A DNA stretch of 30,830 nt from assembly GCA_038204185.1 (NCBI GenBank), contig JBBRDE010000021.1, forward strand, positions 1 to 30,830. The letters run 5' to 3'. Source of the stretch: Salmonirosea sp038204185 (lineage in GTDB: Bacteria > Bacteroidota > Bacteroidia > Cytophagales > Spirosomataceae). The position numbers were made by a program, and so were the translations under genes. Shown piece by piece: positions 25,686 through 30,830 of the stretch; position 1 is the stretch's first letter, and every line of letters starts with the position of its first letter. Below the pieces are notes generated by a model. That model ran no database searches and was not told the origin of the DNA. It was given only the letters and a program-made list of their open reading frames with translations.

Positions 25686-27793
25686 TGATGAAAAAAGGGC
25701 TACTCTTGCTGACTTTGGTGCTTGGTTTTTTGGTAGCAAAAGGCCAGCCGACCATTGTGTGGGACGGCACCAGAGAATCCGTTGGAATCGGTCGGCAGGT
25801 ATCGTATCTTGAAGACCCGAATGGCACGCTGACCATCAAGCAGGTCAGCGCCGACTCGCTGGCTTCTCGCTTTACACAATCCACTAAGGACATCCTGAAT
25901 GCCGGGTTTAGCGAATCGGCGCACTGGGTTCGGTTTAGTGTGGACAACCGAAGCCGGGAAGCCATCCTGCTGGAAGTAGCCCAACCCTACCTGCCCGTCG
26001 CCGACCTGTACTACCGGGAGCCGTCGGGGAAGTGGCACGTTCAAAAATCGGGGTACAAGCTCAATCTGTACGAAAAAAAGGTAAAACATTTTTACCAGAT
26101 TTTCACCCTACCCGATTACCCCACCCCGATTTACCTACGGTATGTCTCCTATTCTCATCCCATTCCCTTAGCCATCTGGAATGAACAGGCTTTTGAAGTC
26201 AAGTCCAGCAAGCAGATCATCGTTTACGGGGTGTACTTCGGGGTGTTGTTGTTTGTAATCATCAACAACCTGTTCCTGTTCTTCTCCCTGCGGCGGTTTG
26301 TTTACCTGCAGTATGTCCTGGTCGTCTTTTTCTACGTCCTCGACGTGGCCTGTGTCATGGATGGTTTCATCCTCTACTTCTACCCCGAAATCGACCTGCT
26401 GTACTGGTATTTGCTGATTCCAAATGCCAGCACAGTCGCTACCTTCTGGTTTGCCATCCGATTTCTCGAAGTCAAGCAATACGCTCCCAGGCTGTATCGG
26501 TTTGCTTTGGCGTTGTTGGCTGGTTGCATTGTCTATACTGTGTGGGCCATGTACCTCCCGCTGATGGTCGTGTTACCCCTGAATCAGGTCTGTTCACTTT
26601 TCATCCTGTCTTTTGTCCTGTTTTTGGCAATAAGAACGGGCCGGAGGGGTAACAGAATCGGCTACTACTACGTTTTCTCCGTCATGATGCTCGTCTCGCT
26701 GGTTTTTATCGACATGGTGTACATTCAGACCGGAAGCCCCCCTTATCTTTTTGGCCTGACGCACGTGTCGATTGGCATTCTATTTGAGGTGCTTATCTTG
26801 GCATATATCCTGTCCAAGCGGTTTGAATGGGAGCGCGACGAAATCGAAAAAGCCAAAGCCAACGCCCAGCAGCAACTGCTGGAAAAGACCAGGGAAAACG
26901 AGCGAATTCTGCTGGCCCAAAACGAAACTCTGGAACGGGAAGTGGCCGAACGGACCCAGGCCATCGAACACAAATCGGAGCAACTACAGCAGTCCCTCGA
27001 TCACCTCAAAACTACCCAGGCCCAACTCGTGCAGAATGAAAAACTGGCCAGCCTGGGTGAACTCACGGCGGGCATCGCCCACGAAATCCAGAACCCGCTA
27101 AACTTCGTCAACAACTATTCGGAGGTAAACCTGGAACTATTTGGGGAGCTCACCGAAGAAATAGAAAAAGAAAATAAGGCGGAAGTCCGGTTGCTAATAC
27201 AAGACATGACCGAGAACGAGCAGAAAATCAACCACCACGGCCGCCGCGCCGATGCCATCGTGAAAGGAATGCTGGCCCATGCCCGCACGGTTCCCGGGGA
27301 TAAAACGCCCACTAACCTGAATGCTCTGGCCGACGAGTTTCTGCGACTGGCCTATCAGAGCATCAGAGCCCAAAACAGCAATTTTCAGTGTGAGCTCCAT
27401 ACGGAGTTCGACCCTGGGCTGGGCAAGGTCGATATAGTAGGTTCCGAAATTGGTAGGGTACTCTTGAATCTGTACAATAATGCCTTCTATTCACTGGCCC
27501 AACGGCAGCAAATGTCCGGTCACGACTATACCCCTGCTCTGTGGGTAAGTAGTAGCCACACCCAGGGCAAAAGTGTTTCCATCCGCATTCGGGACAACGG
27601 TACGGGGATGTCCGAAGGTGTGAAGTCTAAAATTTTCCAGCCGTTTTTTACTACCAAGCCCACGGGTGAGGGCACCGGTCTGGGACTTTCCCTGAGTTAT
27701 GATGTTATCACCAAAGGCCATGGCGGGACGATCGGGGTAGAAAGTGCCGAAGGGATAGGTACTACCTTTGTGATCGTACTTCCCCTGGCTTAG
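25685..27793 (+). CDS. 7TMR-DISM sensor histidine kinase
   Basis: A 702-residue kinase. Domains in order: signal peptide (1-21), an extracellular beta-sandwich (about 25-172, 7TMR-DISMED2-like), seven membrane helices (about 178-378), a coiled coil (about 380-455), a HisKA-like dimerisation domain with phospho-acceptor His466 in 'GELTAGIAHEIQNPLNF', and an ATPase domain with N box 'NLYNNAFYSL' (near 595-604), G1 'RDNGTGM' (Asp637) and G2 'GEGTGLGL' (661-668). The external domain of such kinases often binds carbohydrates, but the ligand is unknown. No response regulator is encoded next to it. The start is the ATG at 25685, sharing a base with the stop of the gene before. The ATG at 25688 is equally possible. 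Confidence 0.9.
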   Translation: MMKKGLLLLTLVLGFLVAKGQPTIVWDGTRESVGIGRQVSYLEDPNGTLTIKQVSADSLASRFTQSTKDILNAGFSESAHWVRFSVDNRSREAILLEVAQPYLPVADLYYREPSGKWHVQKSGYKLNLYEKKVKHFYQIFTLPDYPTPIYLRYVSYSHPIPLAIWNEQAFEVKSSKQIIVYGVYFGVLLFVIINNLFLFFSLRRFVYLQYVLVVFFYVLDVACVMDGFILYFYPEIDLLYWYLLIPNASTVATFWFAIRFLEVKQYAPRLYRFALALLAGCIVYTVWAMYLPLMVVLPLNQVCSLFILSFVLFLAIRTGRRGNRIGYYYVFSVMMLVSLVFIDMVYIQTGSPPYLFGLTHVSIGILFEVLILAYILSKRFEWERDEIEKAKANAQQQLLEKTRENERILLAQNETLEREVAERTQAIEHKSEQLQQSLDHLKTTQAQLVQNEKLASLGELTAGIAHEIQNPLNFVNNYSEVNLELFGELTEEIEKENKAEVRLLIQDMTENEQKINHHGRRADAIVKGMLAHARTVPGDKTPTNLNALADEFLRLAYQSIRAQNSNFQCELHTEFDPGLGKVDIVGSEIGRVLLNLYNNAFYSLAQRQQMSGHDYTPALWVSSSHTQGKSVSIRIRDNGTGMSEGVKSKIFQPFFTTKPTGEGTGLGLSLSYDVITKGHGGTIGVESAEGIGTTFVIVLPLA

Positions 27794-28037
27794 CGAGCAT
27801 AGCGAAATTGAATCTCCTAACCCTAACTTTCGGGTCGTTAAAAACAGCCTTTTTATTTTGAGTACGCAGTTTTCTGATAGGAGGCGACGCACGGCAGAAG
27901 ACTACCAGGGACGTAGGTGAGGTACTTTGAATGTTAGGAAACCCTCCAACTACGGGATGCACTAAAATGCTGGAATAACGATAAACCAGAATATAAAAAA
28001 CCGCCCCTATACCTACCTGAACTAATCCCTTTTATTA

Positions 28038-29099
28038 ATGCTTTTTCAAACAAGAAGATACTACTCCCTTTTTTGCCTGTGCGTGGCTTGTCTGGTCATA
28101 ACTATCATGGTAGCGGTACCCGCGCCTGGCAAAGCACAGGCCTTGACCGGTACCCAAACGGCATTTTTACAAATGCTGGATCGCCCAAAGGTACCCCTGG
28201 CCGTGGAAGTGAAAGTGCTTCCTGAGCTGGAAGGTTTTACCTACCAACACTTTACATTTTCCTCCGAGCAGGGCCAGCGCGTTCCCGGCATTCTGCTGAA
28301 AAAAGCCGATAGCGGGCGTCGGCCCGTGGTGGTGGTGCTGTCAGGTACAGGTGGAACGAAGGAAGGGCAATTGCCCGTGTTGAAAACACTGGCAAGGCTT
28401 GGTTTCGTGGCCATCTCGATCGACGGGCGCTACCACGGCGAGCGGCAAACCGGTACCGGAGCCACCCAGTACGTGGCCGCTATGCTGGAAACCTACCGAA
28501 CCGGCAAAGGACGACCCTTCCTGTACGACACAGTGTGGGATTTGATGCGGCTAGTGGATTACCTGGAAACCCGGCCCGACGTAGATGCCAAGAGAATAGG
28601 CATGACGGGTTTTTCTAAAGGGGGCATGGAAACCTACCTGACTGCCGCCGTTGACCCCCGGATTGCCGTAGCGGTGCCCATGATCGGAGTGCAAAGTTTC
28701 AACTGGGCTCTTGAGCACGACATGTGGATGTCGCGGGTAGGTACCTTCCAGGCAGCAGTCGATGAAGCCGCCAAAGAGGCGGGAGTTAGCCCGATTGATG
28801 CGGCCTTCATCCGCAGCTTCTACGACCGCGTAGTGCCCGGCATCTATACTCAGTTTGACGGCCCGGCGATGGTACCCCTCATCGCTCCACGACCCCTGTT
28901 GGTCATCAATGGCGACTCCGATGCCCGTACACCCCTATCTGGTCTGATGGATTGCATTACGCCCACTGAGCAGGCATATAAGCGCGCCCATGCAGCCGAT
29001 AAATTCAAGCTATACCTTCAAAAAGATACCGGCCATACGGTGAAGCCGGAAGCGCTGCAAGCGGCGGTAGACTGGTTTGTAAAGTGGTTGAAACCCTGA
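28038..29099 (+). CDS. Secreted alpha/beta hydrolase (dienelactone hydrolase / acyl-esterase-like)
   Basis: The 353-residue enzyme has a signal-like N-terminus (about 1-34, hydrophobic core 'YYSLFCLCVACLVITIMVAV'). The alpha/beta hydrolase triad can be assigned: Ser193 in 'GMTGFSKGGM', Asp295 in 'VINGDSDARTP' and His333 in 'DTGHTV'. The oxyanion region is 'VVVLSGTGGTKEG', and 'GFVAISIDGRYHGER' is typical of the secreted esterase/dienelactone hydrolase-like branch that includes acetyl-xylan-esterase-like enzymes. The substrate is not defined; an ester of a sugar or small molecule is most likely. It stands alone, 244 bp after the kinase operon and convergent with the M43 protease gene. Confidence 0.8.
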   Translation: MLFQTRRYYSLFCLCVACLVITIMVAVPAPGKAQALTGTQTAFLQMLDRPKVPLAVEVKVLPELEGFTYQHFTFSSEQGQRVPGILLKKADSGRRPVVVVLSGTGGTKEGQLPVLKTLARLGFVAISIDGRYHGERQTGTGATQYVAAMLETYRTGKGRPFLYDTVWDLMRLVDYLETRPDVDAKRIGMTGFSKGGMETYLTAAVDPRIAVAVPMIGVQSFNWALEHDMWMSRVGTFQAAVDEAAKEAGVSPIDAAFIRSFYDRVVPGIYTQFDGPAMVPLIAPRPLLVINGDSDARTPLSGLMDCITPTEQAYKRAHAADKFKLYLQKDTGHTVKPEALQAAVDWFVKWLKP

Positions 29100-29141
29100 A
29101 TTGTCAGAAAGTTTAGATTTTTTCAGTTTGTACAGAACCAA

Positions 29142-29173
29142 AAAAAGGCCCCTCCTTTTGGAGAAGCCTTTTC
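29142..29173. terminator. Bidirectional terminator between convergent genes
   Basis: The outer stem 'aaaaggc'/'gcctttt' and inner stem 'ctcc'/'ggag' enclose a short T-loop, with a 2-by-2 mismatch between them. A- and T-runs flank both sides. It serves the hydrolase and the M43 protease genes. Confidence 0.7.
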
Positions 29174-29191
29174 AAGATCTCTATCAGGTGA

Positions 29192-30262
29192 TCAGCTGCC
29201 CGGGACAAAACCCGCACGTGGGCCACCGGGGGCAAATATCGCAAGCGAGCGGGTCTTTTGGCCTGTGGTAAACATGTACATGCATTTATCATAGGTATAG
29301 TCCATGTAATTCATGGTCATGTCAGCGCTCCCACAATTAACCGTTGGGTAAGTAGGGCAGCCATAGTTAGGAGCGTCGGAGCTAGGGGTATCCGCCACAA
29401 AATCATCCACCCCACAGCCGCCGTCCCCCCAGATGTGACGCAGGTTGAGCCAGTGTCCGATTTCGTGCGTGGCCGTACGCCCCAGATCGTAGGGAGCCGC
29501 AAAATAGCCACTCGTCAACGCACTGCTGCCAAAATATTCAGGACCAACGACGATTCCGTCGGTACTAGCGGCACCACCCGGAAACTGCGCATAGCCCAGG
29601 ATGCCGCCCCCAATATTGCATACCCAAATGTTGAGATAGCCCGGTATTGCATCCGAGCCTCCTTTTTTGGAGCTTTTCACCGCATCGTTGGTACCCCATG
29701 AAGGTTTATTAGAAGATTTACGAATAAGGTCGCTAGTGTTCCATGTAAACTGGATATCGAAATCCGCGATCCGGGAGACAAACTCATCCGGAGTACCGCT
29801 TTTATCTGCATTCTGCGCCCTGAAATCTTTATTCAAAACATCAATCTGCGACTGGATTTGGCCATCACCGATGTTTTGCTGGTTTGTGTTGTACACCACA
29901 TGTACGTACACCGGAATCGTAATAGCCGCCCCGGGGTCAGTGGTTCCACCACCACCACCACCACCACCACCACCACCGCCGCCGGGCTTACCTTTGCCAA
30001 CCGATCCACTTTTTTGCTGTTCAATAAAACGCTGGGTATGGGCTTCGATCGCTTCCATAGCACGGGCCAGGCCTGGATTTTCGGCCAACTTGTCGTTTAA
30101 TACTTTCATCGTGGCACATCGATCCTCTCCACCCTCTGCTCCAGTGCGGGCTGAATTGGTATTTTGAGGGGGTAGAACCTCGTCACTAAACTGATTCTCG
30201 GAGCAGGCCACTACAAATGTCATCGAGGCTGCCACAAACAGAGCTTTGTAGAACGGTTTCAT
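29192..30262 (-). CDS. M43-family (cytophagalysin/pappalysin-like) zinc metalloprotease lipoprotein
   Basis: The 356-residue protease has the extended zinc motif 'HEIGHWLNLRHIWGD' (HExxHxxxxxH) and the later Met-turn region 'NYMDYTYDKCMYMFTTGQ', both defining M43. Cys residues in 'GDGGCGVDDF' and 'YGCPTYPTVNCG' can form the family's disulphides. The N-terminus 'MKPFYKALFVAASMTFVVAC' is a lipoprotein signal with Cys20. Between a short helical region (about 50-90) and the catalytic domain lies a run of 13 glycines coded by a trinucleotide repeat, making a flexible tether. I chose the ATG at 30262, as the upstream extension to 30331 would put the signal peptide in the middle of the protein. It is convergent to the hydrolase gene. 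Confidence 0.9.
   Translation of the reverse strand: MKPFYKALFVAASMTFVVACSENQFSDEVLPPQNTNSARTGAEGGEDRCATMKVLNDKLAENPGLARAMEAIEAHTQRFIEQQKSGSVGKGKPGGGGGGGGGGGGGTTDPGAAITIPVYVHVVYNTNQQNIGDGQIQSQIDVLNKDFRAQNADKSGTPDEFVSRIADFDIQFTWNTSDLIRKSSNKPSWGTNDAVKSSKKGGSDAIPGYLNIWVCNIGGGILGYAQFPGGAASTDGIVVGPEYFGSSALTSGYFAAPYDLGRTATHEIGHWLNLRHIWGDGGCGVDDFVADTPSSDAPNYGCPTYPTVNCGSADMTMNYMDYTYDKCMYMFTTGQKTRSLAIFAPGGPRAGFVPGS
29946..29982. repeat. Trinucleotide (CCA/CCG)n microsatellite coding polyglycine
   Basis: About ten consecutive CCA units on the plus strand are followed by CCG units, coding Gly (GGT/GGC) on the minus strand. It lies inside the M43 protease linker and any change in unit number keeps the frame. 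Confidence 0.9.
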
Positions 30263-30542
30263 ATACTGATTGTTTAGGTTTATTTGATTACAATAAACGA
30301 AGAAAATTATACAAAACCTTATCACATTCATTCATCGTTCGAGGAAAATCCCTCCTTTTGTGTGAATGGTGAAAATGTAGTTTTTAGATACGCCAACAGC
30401 CTGGTGTCCTGCAGCAAGTCTGCCGGGCAGGCAAAACTGTTGAGGCAAGCAGAATGAACCTATTTCGTAAAGAATGGTATTTGTAAGTAGCGTCTCTACA
30501 GCTACAACAGAATAATAATAATTTCTTCAATACTTTCAAAGC
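30263..30542. other. Divergent promoter region
   Basis: About 280 bp between the M43 protease (minus) and the last lipoprotein gene (plus). No clear promoter pair or gene was recognised. Confidence 0.4.
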
Positions 30543-30830
30543 TTGAAATATACTCTCCTGACCGTAACTATGGCGGCCTTCCTGGCTTTCACGAGCTGCC
30601 AAAATCAATCAGAAAAATCAACCGAAACGTCACAAGCAGAAAACAGCGTCTTGAAGCCCGAATCCTGGATTAACGAACGGGTAGAAAAAGCAAAGCAGCG
30701 CTTGGATAGCACCGAGGCGGGCAAAATCGTCTGGCAGGCGATGGAGGCCTACGGGGGCCTTAAGAACTGGTACAGCAATGGGCCGTTGTCCTTTCATTTT
30801 GACTACGTACCCCTGGATGGCAGTACGGTG
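30543..30830 (+). CDS. Lipoprotein of unknown function, N-terminal part (cut by window edge)
   Basis: A frame starting with TTG at 30543 stays open to the end of the window (96 codons). The first residues 'MKYTLLTVTMAAFLAFTSCQ' are a lipoprotein signal with Cys19; the Met codon inside it (residue 10) would leave too short a signal. An in-frame TAA at 30519-30521 lies upstream with no ATG between. The visible mature part is polar and Lys/Glu-rich, then 'AGKIVWQAMEAYGGLKNWYS' and 'PLSFHFDYVPLDG', a pattern recalling the DUF6503 kind of Bacteroidota lipoproteins ('...A..GG...W...'). That family call is weak because most of the gene lies outside. Confidence 0.6.
   Translation, partial: MKYTLLTVTMAAFLAFTSCQNQSEKSTETSQAENSVLKPESWINERVEKAKQRLDSTEAGKIVWQAMEAYGGLKNWYSNGPLSFHFDYVPLDGSTV

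Noticed and set aside
25092..25739. 215-codon minus-strand frame across the membrane protein and kinase start
   Set aside because: It is antisense to two well-supported genes and has no recognisable fold or start signal.
29946..29982. CRISPR-like or regulatory repeat
   Set aside because: The repeat is a simple trinucleotide run inside a coding frame with no spacers. No CRISPR array was seen anywhere in the window.

Overview
The window looks like the chromosome of a pigmented, aerobic Bacteroidota bacterium, most likely of the Cytophagales (inferred from protein style; no rRNA or other marker is present). Supporting signs are Bacteroidota-typical families (DUF6600, DUF2911, YwbE, M43 protease, 7TMR-DISM histidine kinase), many Sec and lipoprotein signals, weak Shine-Dalgarno sequences and TAnnTTTG-type promoter elements. 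Genes are densely packed and hairpin terminators sit between several convergent pairs.

Layout. 1-4.1 kb: end of a GAF-domain protein, a membrane-anchored four-helix-bundle sensor, a secreted DUF6600 protein on the minus strand and a CPA1 sodium/proton antiporter. 4.3-9.9 kb: M1 aminopeptidase lipoprotein, a minus-strand pair (DUF433 regulator-like protein and YwbE), an MFS exporter and a secreted DUF2911 protein. 9.9-15.2 kb: minus-strand M13 metallopeptidase and S9 prolyl oligopeptidase. Between them lies a small accessory island: a 3'-terminal fragment of a second prolyl oligopeptidase, a frameshifted DUF6883-like gene and a DUF4926-like gene.

15.2-19.7 kb: a phototrophy block. A proton-pumping rhodopsin with its own long AT-rich leader and terminator is followed by lycopene cyclase (crtY) and Brp/Blh beta-carotene 15,15'-dioxygenase (blh), the last two steps to retinal, then a secreted beta-rich protein. 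20.0-22.8 kb: a fasciclin-domain protein, an SSS-family sodium symporter and an NTF2-like secreted protein. 23.3-27.8 kb: a tight three-gene operon of an unrecognised soluble protein, a polytopic membrane protein with an apparent internal duplication, and a 7TMR-DISM histidine kinase. 28.0-30.8 kb: a secreted alpha/beta hydrolase, an M43 protease lipoprotein with a polyglycine linker, and the start of another lipoprotein gene.

Points of most interest: the rhodopsin has glycine (Gly145) where bacteriorhodopsin has Trp138, the opening that lets xanthorhodopsin and Gloeobacter rhodopsin take energy from a carotenoid antenna. The DUF6883/DUF4926 pair lies between direct copies of the prolyl oligopeptidase 3' end, and its first gene is broken by a 17-bp tandem duplication. 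A perfect 60-bp palindrome with no spacer separates two convergent genes. The palindromic hexamer GGTACC is several-fold over-represented. The 23.3-27.8 kb operon contains two proteins I cannot name, coupled to a sensor kinase.
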